NCBI GenBank assembly: GCA_964586775.1
Contig: CAZPJD010000042.1
Location: forward strand, 1 to 36,511
Origin: JADLEX01 sp964586775
GTDB lineage: Bacteria > Lernaellota > Lernaellaia > JACKCT01
Direction of reading: 5' to 3'
DNA length: 36,511 nucleotides
Shown: positions 16,377 to 24,268 of the stretch, piece by piece
Numbering within the stretch: the first letter of the stretch is position 1
Layout of the letters: each line of letters starts with the position of its first letter
Translations under genes and position numbers: made by a program
The notes under the pieces: generated by a model
What the model saw: the letters and a program-made list of their open reading frames with translations, nothing else
Databases searched by the model: none
Told to the model about the DNA's origin: nothing

Positions 16377-16796
16377 TCATTCGCCCATGATCTTGATGAG
16401 GGCGCGCTTTTTCCGACGCCCGTCGAATTCGTAGTAAAAGATCTGCTCCCAGGTGCCGAAATCGAGCCGCCCGTCGGTGATCGCCACGACGACCTCGCGC
16501 CCCATCACCTGCCGCTTCAGGTGCGCGTCGGCGTTGTCCTCGCCGGTGCGGTTGTGCCGGTATCGGCTGGTCGGCGCGTGCGGCGCGAGACGCTCCAGCC
16601 ATTCGTCGTAATCTTGATGCAGGCCCGACTCGTCGTCGTTGATGAAGACGCTCGCGGTGATGTGCATCGCGTTCACGAGGCAAAGGCCGTTTTTCACGCC
16701 GCTCTTGGTCACCGCGGCCTGCACACGGTCGGTGATGTTTTCGAGACCCCGGCGATCGGGGATGTTGAACCAGATTTCTTCGCGATGGTGTTTCAT
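16377..16796 (-). CDS. yjbQ: YjbQ family protein (UPF0047)
   Basis: A 139-residue cytoplasmic protein with clear family motifs: NAMHITASVFINDDE (residues 42-56), DNADAHLKRQVMGREV (87-102) and FGTWEQIF (113-120). The conserved His and Asp residues form a metal-binding active site in YjbQ structures. Members show weak thiamine phosphate synthase activity in some bacteria, but the physiological role is not settled. It leads a three-gene run with the enolase-superfamily and START-like genes and is divergent from pcm. Confidence 0.94.
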   Translation of the reverse strand: MKHHREEIWFNIPDRRGLENITDRVQAAVTKSGVKNGLCLVNAMHITASVFINDDESGLHQDYDEWLERLAPHAPTSRYRHNRTGEDNADAHLKRQVMGREVVVAITDGRLDFGTWEQIFYYEFDGRRKKRALIKIMGE

Positions 16797-16850
16797 GAAT
16801 GCCCCGGCGACGGTTTTAGCAATGACGTGCCGTCGTGTCCACGTCGGCGA

Positions 16851-16893
16851 CTCCCCTCGCCCGTTTGACAGGAGAGGGGCTTGGGGTGAGGGC
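16851..16893. repeat. GC-rich palindromic intergenic element (REP-like)
   Basis: In the 163-base gap between yjbQ and pcm, a CTCCCCTCGCCCG arm and a GGAGAGGGG arm, followed by TTGGGGTGAGGGCG, form an imperfect palindrome (core CCCCTC 16853-16858 with GAGGGG 16874-16879). From memory, very similar CCCTC...GAGGGG-TTGGGGTGAGGG elements are scattered between genes in many unrelated GC-rich genomes. Only one copy is seen here. Confidence 0.55.
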
Positions 16894-16959
16894 GCTCAAT
16901 TTCTCTTGCCTACGGGCTCATCGCGAGCGACAATTTCTCATCCCCGCGCGAGGTGGCCC

Positions 16960-17694
16960 ATGGAGATCCGCGATCTCGGTGTGATGCTCGGTGTCTTCGT
17001 CGCGATCCTCGCCGCGTGGACCGCGTTCGCCGAAACCAAGCCCGATGACCCGGCGAAACGCGACCTCATGGTGCGCACGCAAATCGAGGCGCGCGGAGTG
17101 AAAGACCCGCTGGTTCTCGCCGCGATGCGCAAAGTCCCGCGCCACCGTTTTGTGCCCGAAGCCGTCGCGCACGCCGCGTATGACGACATGCCGCTGCCCA
17201 TCGGCAACGAGCAGACGATCAGCCAGCCGTACATCGTCGCGTTCATGACCGAGGCCGCACGGGTGAAACGCGGCGACAAGGTCCTCGAGATCGGCACGGG
17301 CTCGGGCTATCAGGCCGCGGTGCTCGCCGAAATCGCGGACCGCGTCTTCACGATCGAGATCATCTGCGACCTCGCCGACCGCGCGCGGACCACACTGCAA
17401 ACGCTGGGGTATCGCAAGGTCGAAGTGCGCTGCGGGGACGGATATCAGGGCTGGAAGGAGCACGCGCCGTTCGACGCGATCATCGTCACCGCCGCGCCGC
17501 CCGAGATCCCTAAACCGCTCGTCGAGCAGCTCGCCGAGGGCGGTCGACTCGTCGCGCCCGTCGGCCCAAATCCCGACGCGCAGGAACTGGTGCGTCTAAC
17601 GAAGGTGGGCGGGGATCTGAAACGCGAGACGCTGCTGCCCGTGCGTTTCGTGCCGCTCACGGGCCCCGGCACGGGCATTCCCACGCCGCGCTGA
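16960..17694 (+). CDS. pcm: Protein-L-isoaspartate O-methyltransferase with signal peptide (periplasmic)
   Basis: Methylates L-isoaspartyl residues in damaged proteins with S-adenosylmethionine, starting their repair. The 244-residue protein has the Pcm motifs QTISQPYIVAFM (85-96), the SAM loop LEIGTGSGYQ (109-118) and VTAAPPEIP after the DAI strand. The first 24 residues form a hydrophobic signal ending AFA, so the enzyme is predicted to be exported or membrane-tethered, unlike the usual cytoplasmic Pcm. Exported versions occur in several Gram-negative lineages, though the source of periplasmic SAM is unexplained. The ATG follows a weak AGGTGG. The stop is seven bases from the converging hydrolase. 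Confidence 0.93.
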   Translation: MEIRDLGVMLGVFVAILAAWTAFAETKPDDPAKRDLMVRTQIEARGVKDPLVLAAMRKVPRHRFVPEAVAHAAYDDMPLPIGNEQTISQPYIVAFMTEAARVKRGDKVLEIGTGSGYQAAVLAEIADRVFTIEIICDLADRARTTLQTLGYRKVEVRCGDGYQGWKEHAPFDAIIVTAAPPEIPKPLVEQLAEGGRLVAPVGPNPDAQELVRLTKVGGDLKRETLLPVRFVPLTGPGTGIPTPR

Positions 17695-17701
17695 CGGTCC
17701 A

Positions 17702-18661
17702 CTACTCGAATTTCTCCGCGAAGAAATTCGCGCTTTGGCGCATGATGCGCGGCGCGACGAAAATCGCCGAGTAGTGTCCCGTCGGCACGGTGATGCGCGT
17801 CGGGCGGTGCGCCGCGTTCCACCACGCGGTGGCGTGCGTGTAAGGCACGACGCGGTCGAAAAGCGGGTTCATGGTCAATACCCGGTGCGGATCGATGTTC
17901 GGCGCGTAGGTGAGCGGTTCCACGTCGTGCAGCGTCGCACGGGCGCGTGTCATGAGTTCGCTTTCGTTCCAGCCATCGCGTTTCGCGACAGCGTGGCGGA
18001 AATCGACGACCTCGCCCTCCTCGCTCTCGAGAATCAACCCGGCGAAGTCGCCGCCGTTGAGCAGGAACACGCCTGCGCGGATGCGACTTTCAACGGCCAT
18101 CAGCAAACTCGCCTGAAATCCGCCCATCGAGATCCCGCACACGCCGAGCCGCTCGGGGTCGGCCTCGGGTTGCGCGAGCCACCAGTCGATGCCGCGACGC
18201 ACATCGATCACGGTCGCGCGCAGTACCGCCCGCGTGTTGTCGAGGCCGAGTTCCGGGTCGAGCACGCGGCTCTTTCGCTCGAAACGCAGCACGTGGAATC
18301 CGCGATTGACGAAGTACTCGGCGAACATTTTTTCGACATCGTATTCGCCGCCCAGAATCGGCAGCAAGATGATCGTTCCGCGCGGCGCGGGCGGCTTGTA
18401 CCACCACAGCACGACGGTGTCGTCGATATTCGGCTCGCGCACGTACCCGGGAAAACTCACGCGACGCAGTTCGCGCCCCGGCGTGGATTCCATCGGGGCG
18501 ACGGCGGCGTGGATCTCGGCGCGTTCGTAGCCGAAGACCGACTCGGGATCGATGCGCCGGGCGGCGTCGGCCGCGGCGTCGTCGCGCACGTACTTGGTGG
18601 TGCATGACGCCAAAACGACCATACCGAACAATGCGAACGCGGCGACAAGAAATCTACGCAT
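17702..18661 (-). CDS. Alpha/beta-hydrolase-fold lipoprotein
   Basis: A 319-residue protein with a lipoprotein signal (lipobox LASC, Cys20), so it is probably anchored in a membrane facing the periplasm. The fold markers are the oxyanion region ILLPILGGEY, the nucleophile elbow GISMGGF (Ser), an acidic strand later, and a C-terminal GHYSAIF that would supply the catalytic His. That set suggests an esterase or acyl hydrolase; the substrate is unknown. ATG 18661 is preferred over ATG 18676 because GGAG lies nine bases upstream of it and no ribosome site precedes the earlier ATG. It follows the polysaccharide deacetylase by 18 bases, so the two are likely cotranscribed and may act on the same envelope polymer. 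Confidence 0.83.
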   Translation of the reverse strand: MRRFLVAAFALFGMVVLASCTTKYVRDDAAADAARRIDPESVFGYERAEIHAAVAPMESTPGRELRRVSFPGYVREPNIDDTVVLWWYKPPAPRGTIILLPILGGEYDVEKMFAEYFVNRGFHVLRFERKSRVLDPELGLDNTRAVLRATVIDVRRGIDWWLAQPEADPERLGVCGISMGGFQASLLMAVESRIRAGVFLLNGGDFAGLILESEEGEVVDFRHAVAKRDGWNESELMTRARATLHDVEPLTYAPNIDPHRVLTMNPLFDRVVPYTHATAWWNAAHRPTRITVPTGHYSAIFVAPRIMRQSANFFAEKFE

Positions 18662-18679
18662 GGCACAATTCTCCATAAT

Positions 18680-19579
18680 TCAAGCCGATTTCGGCGACAA
18701 CTCCAAATCCAAATCGCGCATCGACGCGAAGCGCACGCCGTCCGAGCGCAGCGCCCGGATCATCGCGCGCAGGCGACCGGCGGTCTTGGCGAGGTTGTTG
18801 TAGTGGCGGAACGAGCGCCACGCGCCGAGCCCACGCACGCGCGGCTGATCGGGGTCGAGTTCCCACGGGTGCAGATAGAAGACGAATAGACCCGTTTGAG
18901 CGAGGATCCGCCGCGCCCCTGAAATAAAGACGCCCGGTGGGTAGAGTCGAAAGTACCCTCCCCCGCCCCACGCCACCGTGCGACCGAACAGCTTTCGCGT
19001 CGAAACGGGGATTTCCAATAACCCGGTTTCGGTGTCGCGATACGTCCCCGGCACGGGGTGTTCGTACGCCGCCGTGTCGAGTCGCCCGTATCGGTCGTGA
19101 AGGGCAAACTCGTTAAGGCTCGAATCGTAACGGTAGCCCGCCGCCGCAATTCGCTCCATGACAGCCTGGCTGATCGTGAAACTCGGCGCTCGATAGCCCG
19201 TGACCGCTTGCCCCGCGAGGTCTTCGAGCAACAACTTGCTCTCGCGCAGATTCGCGTCGATCTCGGGCGGAGTCAGGTCGAAGTTCGAGCGGTGGTCCAT
19301 GCCGTGCGACGCGATCTCGAACCCCCGCGCCGCCGCGTCGCGCACGAGCCCCGGAATGCGCTGCGCCACGTCGCCGAGCACGAAGAGCGTGCCCGTCTGG
19401 GCGCCACCTTCCTGCAAAATGTCGAGAAATAGCCTCGTCGATCGCTCGCAGCGCGATTCCTGATTCGCCCACGTCGAAGGTGGAAATAGCGGACGCAGGT
19501 TCTCGACCTGATACCACTCCTCGACATCCAGACTCAGCACGCACGTCGGGCGAATCGGCGATTTCATCCCGCGTGTCAT
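18680..19579 (-). CDS. Polysaccharide deacetylase (DUF3473/exosortase-associated type)
   Basis: A NodB-fold enzyme of about 299 residues, expected to remove acetyl groups from an envelope or exported polysaccharide. Motifs seen: LSLDVEEW near the N-terminus (Asp18, the catalytic base region), SHGMDHRSN (metal-binding His pair), GYRAPSFTIS, and FYLHPWELDPDQPR near the C-terminus. The combination LDVEEWY...YRAPSFT...HPWE is the signature of the deacetylases found in exosortase/PEP-CTERM exopolysaccharide loci. There is no signal peptide. ATG 19579 or ATG 19567 could be the start; neither has an ideal ribosome site. It is divergent from lhgO-like and next to the dTDP-sugar genes. Confidence 0.88.
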   Translation of the reverse strand: MTRGMKSPIRPTCVLSLDVEEWYQVENLRPLFPPSTWANQESRCERSTRLFLDILQEGGAQTGTLFVLGDVAQRIPGLVRDAAARGFEIASHGMDHRSNFDLTPPEIDANLRESKLLLEDLAGQAVTGYRAPSFTISQAVMERIAAAGYRYDSSLNEFALHDRYGRLDTAAYEHPVPGTYRDTETGLLEIPVSTRKLFGRTVAWGGGGYFRLYPPGVFISGARRILAQTGLFVFYLHPWELDPDQPRVRGLGAWRSFRHYNNLAKTAGRLRAMIRALRSDGVRFASMRDLDLELSPKSA

Positions 19580-19664
19580 ATCCCATTTCGCAGCCCGCCG
19601 ACAGAGTTGCGTTCGTTGACCCGCGGAAGCCTCGCGAGCAATGTGCGCGCTGAGGTTAACGGGC

Positions 19665-20777
19665 ATGTCGAGCACGCTTGAACCGGACATCGACGTAGCG
19701 GTGATTGGCGGCGGGGTTGTGGGGCTTTCGTGCGCGTACGACCTCGCTCAGCGCGGCAGGTCGGTCGTGCTCTTCGAGCGACACTCGCGCCTTGGCGAAG
19801 AAACCTCCACCCACAACAGCGGCGTCATCCACGCGGGCATCTACTACCCGAACGGTTCGCTCAAGGCGAGGCTGTGCTTGCAGGGTCGCCGCCGCCTGAT
19901 CGCCCGGCTCCGCGAGTGGGACATCCCCCACCGCATCGGCGGCAAGCTGATCGTCGCGCAGGATGGTCCCGAGATCGCCGTGCTGGAGCGCCTGCGCGAA
20001 AACGCCGAGGGGAACGGCGTGACGGATCTGCGTCTGCTGGACGGGGCGCAGGTGCGCGAACTGGAGCCGCACGTCGTAGCCCGGCCCGCCCTGTGGTCGC
20101 CGGGCACGGGGGTTTTCGACGTCGGCGCGTACCTGCGTGCGCTCGAAACCCGACTGATTGCCGCGGGCGGCGTGGTGCTGACCGATGCGCCGGTCGTCGG
20201 CATCGAGCGCAACGAATACAGGATCGATATCTTCACCGCCACGCGTGGGCGGGTGCGTGCGCGGCTCGTCATCAACGCGGCGGGACTTTTCGCCGACGAC
20301 ATCGCCGCGATGTGCGGCGAAACCGGCCACCGCATTTATCCGTGCCGGGGCGAGTACGCCATCGTCATCCCCCGCAAGGCGCAGGTGGTGACGAACCTCG
20401 TGTATCCGGTCCCCGGGCATTTGGGTCTCGGCGTACACTTGACGCGCACCGTTCACGGCGAACTCTGGCTCGGACCCGACGCGCGTTTCATCGACGACAA
20501 GGGCGATTACGAATCGAACCGCCGCCTGGCCGAGGATTTCTTCGACGAGGCGCACCGGCTCTGCCCCGCCCTCGAACCGGGCGATCTGCGTGTGGGGCCC
20601 TCGGGAATCCGCCCCAAGCGCCACGGACCCGGCGAGGCCGCGCCCGACTTTCACATCTCGCCGCAACGCGACGACCCGCGCATTCTGCACATGATCGGCA
20701 TCGAGTCGCCCGGGCTGACCGCTTCGCCAGCAATCGGCTGGATGGCATGCGACTGGGCGTCGGAAGTTCTGGACTGA
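19665..20777 (+). CDS. FAD-dependent oxidoreductase of the L-2-hydroxyglutarate oxidase (LhgO) family
   Basis: A 370-residue flavoprotein with an N-terminal dinucleotide-binding motif (VIGGGVVG, residues 13-20), FERH after the second strand, and THNSGVIHAGIYYP (49-62), which is diagnostic of LhgO/L2HGDH proteins in the DAAO superfamily. These oxidise L-2-hydroxyglutarate to 2-oxoglutarate and feed electrons to quinones; substrate specificity here is inferred. The C-terminal GIESPGLTASPAIG closes the FAD site. ATG 19665 has GAGG nine bases upstream and is preferred over ATG 19641. A candidate promoter for the next gene overlaps its stop codon. Confidence 0.9.
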   Translation: MSSTLEPDIDVAVIGGGVVGLSCAYDLAQRGRSVVLFERHSRLGEETSTHNSGVIHAGIYYPNGSLKARLCLQGRRRLIARLREWDIPHRIGGKLIVAQDGPEIAVLERLRENAEGNGVTDLRLLDGAQVRELEPHVVARPALWSPGTGVFDVGAYLRALETRLIAAGGVVLTDAPVVGIERNEYRIDIFTATRGRVRARLVINAAGLFADDIAAMCGETGHRIYPCRGEYAIVIPRKAQVVTNLVYPVPGHLGLGVHLTRTVHGELWLGPDARFIDDKGDYESNRRLAEDFFDEAHRLCPALEPGDLRVGPSGIRPKRHGPGEAAPDFHISPQRDDPRILHMIGIESPGLTASPAIGWMACDWASEVLD

Positions 20778-20802
20778 CAGGGCCGAATGTCTGTGTTAGA
20801 AC
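20774..20802 (+). promoter_or_regulatory. Candidate sigma70-type promoter for the dTDP-sugar genes
   Basis: CTGACA (20774-20779, five of six -35 matches) and TAGAAC (20797-20802, four of six) are separated by 17 bases, with TGT directly before the -10 box as an extended -10. The -35 overlaps the stop codon of the upstream gene. Transcription would begin about 30 bases before the rmlA-like ATG. Confidence 0.45.
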
Positions 20803-20838
20803 GCCCGTGACCGCGTTCGGCGAAATGGGGAGTGAGCG

Positions 20839-21585
20839 ATGCGTGGGGTGATTCTTGCGGGCGGAACGGCGACGCGCATGCGTCCGCTGACCGACATCAC
20901 CAACAAACATCTGTTGCCCGTGGGCCGCGTGCCGATGATCTATCACGCGATCGCGCAGTTCAAACGCGCGGGGCTGCGCGACATCCTCGTCGTGACCGGG
21001 CGCGACCACATGGGCCACATGGTGCAGCAGCTCGGCTCGGGGCGGCAGTTCGGCGTGAACTTCACCTTCAAGGTGCAGGACCGCGCGGGCGGCATCGCCG
21101 AGGCGCTGGGGCTGGCGCGCGATTTCGCCGCCGGGCAGTCGGTGGCCGTGCACCTGGGCGACAACATCTTCGAGGATTCCATCGCGACGCACATCCACAG
21201 CTACCTCGCGCAGGGCGAGGCGGGCGCGATGATCTTTTTGAAAGAGGTCGAGGACCCGGAGCGTTTCGGCGTCGCCGAACTCGACGAGAGCGGGCGCGTG
21301 CTGTCGATCGAGGAAAAGCCCGCCGCTCCGAAGTCGAACCTCGCGGTGACGGGGCTTTACATTTACGATCACACGGTCTTCGAGGTGATTCCGCACCTGA
21401 AGCCGTCGAAGCGCGGCGAACTCGAAATCACCGATGTGAACAATCACTTTGTGCGCGTCGGCAAAATGAAGGCGGTTCGCCTGCGCGGCTACTGGACCGA
21501 CGCGGGGACGCTGGATTCGTGGCGGCACGCCAACGAGCTGGCGTGGTCGAAGTCGTTCGACGATCTGTTTGAGAAATCCGAGTGA
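20839..21585 (+). CDS. Sugar-nucleotide thymidylyltransferase (RmlA/SpsI-like, short form)
   Basis: A 248-residue nucleotidyltransferase that should make dTDP-glucose from glucose-1-phosphate and dTTP. Signature residues are the LAGG loop with TRMRPLT (residues 6-18), NKHLLPV with Lys23, HLGDNIFE (metal and nucleotide site) and VEDPERFGV plus EEKP. At 248 residues it is shorter than RmlA (about 290). The segments VTGRDHMGHMVQQLGSG and KVQDRAGGIAEALGLA are closer to Bacillus SpsI, a spore-coat polysaccharide enzyme of about 246 residues. GGAG lies six bases before the ATG. It starts a three-gene cassette with the epimerase and rmlB. Confidence 0.9.
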   Translation: MRGVILAGGTATRMRPLTDITNKHLLPVGRVPMIYHAIAQFKRAGLRDILVVTGRDHMGHMVQQLGSGRQFGVNFTFKVQDRAGGIAEALGLARDFAAGQSVAVHLGDNIFEDSIATHIHSYLAQGEAGAMIFLKEVEDPERFGVAELDESGRVLSIEEKPAAPKSNLAVTGLYIYDHTVFEVIPHLKPSKRGELEITDVNNHFVRVGKMKAVRLRGYWTDAGTLDSWRHANELAWSKSFDDLFEKSE

Positions 21586-21598
21586 GAGGAGCGACGAC

Positions 21599-22096
21599 GT
21601 GGCGCAGAAACTGATCGACGGCGTGGTGGTGAAGCCGCTGCGCGTGATTCCCGACGAGCGCGGGCGGCTGATGGAGATTTTGCGCTGCGACGACGCGGTT
21701 TACGAAAAGTTCGGGCAGGTCTACATGACGGCGGCCTACCCCGGCGTGGTGAAGGGCTGGCACTATCACCGTTTGCAAACGGATCACTTCGCCGTGGTGC
21801 ACGGCATGATGAAGCTGGTGCTGTGGGACGGGCGCGACTCGGCGCTGGGCTACGGCCACGAGGGCCCCGTTTCCCCCACCGCGAATCTGGTCAACGAGTT
21901 CTTCATGGGGCAGCACAACCCGATCCTCGTGAAAATCCCCATTGGCGTGATGCACGGGTTCAAGGCGATCGGCGAGACCGAGGCCATCGTCATCAACATC
22001 CCGACGATGCCCTACCGCTACGACGACCCCGACGAATACCGCGTGCACCCGCACGACAACAACATCCCCTACGACTGGTCGCGCAAAGACGGATAA
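21599..22096 (+). CDS. rmlC: dTDP-4-dehydrorhamnose 3,5-epimerase-family protein (RmlC-like)
   Basis: A 165-residue cupin-fold protein of the RmlC family, which epimerises dTDP-4-keto-6-deoxyglucose at C3 and C5. It has WHYHRLQTDHFAVVHG (catalytic His region), KIPIGVMHGF, and DDPDEYRVHPHDN-IPYDW at the end, all typical of the family's shorter branch. The GTG start at 21599 has GAGAGGAG seven bases upstream and follows the rmlA-like stop by 13 bases. A 3-epimerase or a ketoisomerase acting on a related dTDP sugar cannot be excluded, since no RmlD reductase is present nearby to confirm L-rhamnose as product. Confidence 0.88.
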   Translation: MAQKLIDGVVVKPLRVIPDERGRLMEILRCDDAVYEKFGQVYMTAAYPGVVKGWHYHRLQTDHFAVVHGMMKLVLWDGRDSALGYGHEGPVSPTANLVNEFFMGQHNPILVKIPIGVMHGFKAIGETEAIVINIPTMPYRYDDPDEYRVHPHDNNIPYDWSRKDG

Positions 22097-22109
22097 CACG
22101 GAGGCCCGC

Positions 22110-23153
22110 GTGCCCTCGATGAACGTCCTCGTCACCGGCGCCGCCGGATTCATCGGATCGAACTTCGTCCGCCTCATGCGCGAGACGCACCCCGGCGCGC
22201 GCATCGTGGCGCTCGACGCCCTCACCTATGCGGGCAATCTGGAAAACCTCGCCGGGATCGAACCGGGCGAGCGCTATGCCTTCGTGAAGGCCGACATCCG
22301 CGACGACGCGGCGCTGGCGGACCTTTTCAAGCGTGAGCGATTCACGCACGTCGCCCACCTCGCGGCCGAGAGCCACGTGGACCGCTCGATCCTCGGTCCC
22401 GCGGTCTTCGTGGACGTCAACGTGATGGGCACGCTGAAGATGCTCGAGGCCGCGAAGGCGCACGGCGTCTCGCGCTACGTGCAGATCAGCACCGACGAGG
22501 TGTACGGGTCGCTCGGTGCCACGGGCAAGTTCACCGAGGATCTGCCGCTCGTGCCGAGCAGTCCCTACTCGGCGTCGAAGGCTTCGGCGGACCATTTGGT
22601 GAACGCCTATCGGCACACCTTCGGCCTCGATACGGTCATCACGCGGTGTTCCAACAACTACGGCCCGTATCAATTCCCCGAAAAACTCATCCCGCTGATG
22701 ATCGCGAACTGCATCGAGGGCAAGCCCCTGCCCGTCTACGGCGACGGCATGCAAATCCGCGACTGGCTACACGTCCAAGACCACTGCCGCGCCATCGAAG
22801 CCGCCATGACGCGCGGGATCGCGGGCGAGGTCTACAACATCGGCGGAAACAACGAGTGGGCGAACATCGACATCGTGAAGCTCATCATCGAGACCGTCGA
22901 TGACCGTCTCGGCCGCCCGCGCGGCGCGTCGGCCACCCTCATCACGCACGTCAAGGACCGGCCCGGCCACGACCGCCGCTACGCGATGGACGCGTCGAAG
23001 ATCGAGCGCGAACTCGGTTGGCGACCGCACTACACCTTCGAGCGCGGAATCGTCGAGACCATCGATTGGTATCTGGCGAACGAGGCGTGGTGGCGGCGGA
23101 TCATCTCGGGCGAGTACCGCGAGTTCTACGATCGCTGGTACGGGGACCGCTAG
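22110..23153 (+). CDS. rmlB: dTDP-glucose 4,6-dehydratase
   Basis: Converts dTDP-glucose to dTDP-4-keto-6-deoxyglucose, the branch point for many deoxysugars. The 347-residue extended SDR shows the NAD motif TGAAGFIGSN (residues 9-18), the catalytic STDEVYG (Thr128-Asp129-Glu130), Tyr153 and Lys157 (YSASK), NNYGPYQFPEKLIP and DWLHVQDHCRAI. The GTG start at 22110 has GGAGG five bases upstream; the ATG nine bases later is too far from it. The stop TAG shares the palindrome CTAG with the stop of the converging glycosyltransferase. Confidence 0.97.
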   Translation: MPSMNVLVTGAAGFIGSNFVRLMRETHPGARIVALDALTYAGNLENLAGIEPGERYAFVKADIRDDAALADLFKRERFTHVAHLAAESHVDRSILGPAVFVDVNVMGTLKMLEAAKAHGVSRYVQISTDEVYGSLGATGKFTEDLPLVPSSPYSASKASADHLVNAYRHTFGLDTVITRCSNNYGPYQFPEKLIPLMIANCIEGKPLPVYGDGMQIRDWLHVQDHCRAIEAAMTRGIAGEVYNIGGNNEWANIDIVKLIIETVDDRLGRPRGASATLITHVKDRPGHDRRYAMDASKIERELGWRPHYTFERGIVETIDWYLANEAWWRRIISGEYREFYDRWYGDR

Positions 23154-24268
23154 CTTTTACGCTCCCACAGATCGATCGTCCTGCCCAGATTTGTTTGCGC
23201 GTCGTAACGCTCGCGCACGAATTTCCGAGCGAGAATCGCCTTCGCTCGTGCGTTCGCCGGGTCTTCGATGCACGCCGCGAGCGCGTCCGACAGCGCGCGC
23301 GCGTCCTCCACGGGCACGAGCGTTCCCACACGCCCGTGATCTAGCGCCTCGGGGATTCCGCCCGCCGCGCACGCAATCGCGGGCACACCGTCGGCCATGG
23401 CTTCGAGCAGGGCGAAGGGCTGACCCTCTGATCGGCTCGGCAACACAAAGAGGTCGAACGCGCCGGTCACGGAGCGCGGATCGTCGCACCATCCCGCGAA
23501 TTTGATGACGTCCTCCACGCCGCGTGTGACCGCGAGTTCTGCGAGTGCGGCGCGATCGGGTCCATCGCCGAGCACCGTGACGTGGAATCGCGCCCTCGCT
23601 GTGGGATCGAGAAGTGCGAGGGCCTCGATGAGCACGTCGATCCCCTTTTGCCGATGCAGCCGCGCCACGCACACCGCGTGAAGAGTCCGCTGCGGCAAGC
23701 TGAACCGATACGCGGCCTCAACGCGCGAAATGCACGACCCCGTCTGCGGCGAAACGCTGTTGGGGATGACGTGCAGGCGCTCCGATTCGAAGCCGTAGCC
23801 GCGCAGAAGCGCCGCATTGTGCGCGCTGACGGCGATCACGGCTTTCGCGCGTCGATAGAGTTCACGAATGCGCGCGCGCAGGTCCGGCTCAAACGTGAAC
23901 CCCTCGGCGACATATTGCTCGACAAACACGAGCGGCAGACCCGCGTCACGCGCGACCTCGCGCGGGATCACGGTGGTCCACGGCGCGCCGCACGCGGCGT
24001 GCACGACACCCGGACGCGTCCATGCAAGCGCCTCGCGCGTCGCCTCGCGCCGCGCGTCTTCGGTGTGCGCTCGATGATAGAGCCCGCGTCGCATGAGCGG
24101 TACGTCGAGCTCCGAGATGCGTCGCGCCAGCGCGCCCGAACCCCCGCCATCGTCCATGAGAAGGGACGGCGACCATCCACGCTCGCGCGCAGCGACGCAT
24201 AGATCGGCGACGTAGGTGTCCACCCCGCCCGGCGCTGTGACATCGGTGACGACGAGGACGCGTTTCAC
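23150..24268 (-). CDS. Family 4 glycosyltransferase
   Basis: A 372-residue GT-B enzyme that should transfer a sugar from a nucleotide donor to a glycan or lipid carrier in the cytoplasm. The N-terminal half begins VLVVTDVTAPGGVDTYV with the glycine-rich acceptor loop. The C-terminal donor domain has VARLHRQKGIDVLIEAL, VLGDGPDR and SEGQPFALLEAMADGVPAIA, the EX7E motif of GT4 enzymes. The donor may be a dTDP sugar made by the adjacent cassette, which is inference. The GTG start overlaps the upstream GT2 stop by four bases (GTGA), so the two glycosyltransferases are translationally coupled. Confidence 0.92.
   Translation of the reverse strand: MKRVLVVTDVTAPGGVDTYVADLCVAARERGWSPSLLMDDGGGSGALARRISELDVPLMRRGLYHRAHTEDARREATREALAWTRPGVVHAACGAPWTTVIPREVARDAGLPLVFVEQYVAEGFTFEPDLRARIRELYRRAKAVIAVSAHNAALLRGYGFESERLHVIPNSVSPQTGSCISRVEAAYRFSLPQRTLHAVCVARLHRQKGIDVLIEALALLDPTARARFHVTVLGDGPDRAALAELAVTRGVEDVIKFAGWCDDPRSVTGAFDLFVLPSRSEGQPFALLEAMADGVPAIACAAGGIPEALDHGRVGTLVPVEDARALSDALAACIEDPANARAKAILARKFVRERYDAQTNLGRTIDLWERKS

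Noticed and set aside
16865..16870. Perfect TTGACA as a -35 box for pcm
   Set aside because: No -10-like sequence lies 15-19 bases downstream (GAGGGC at 17), and the hexamer is the loop of the palindromic repeat.
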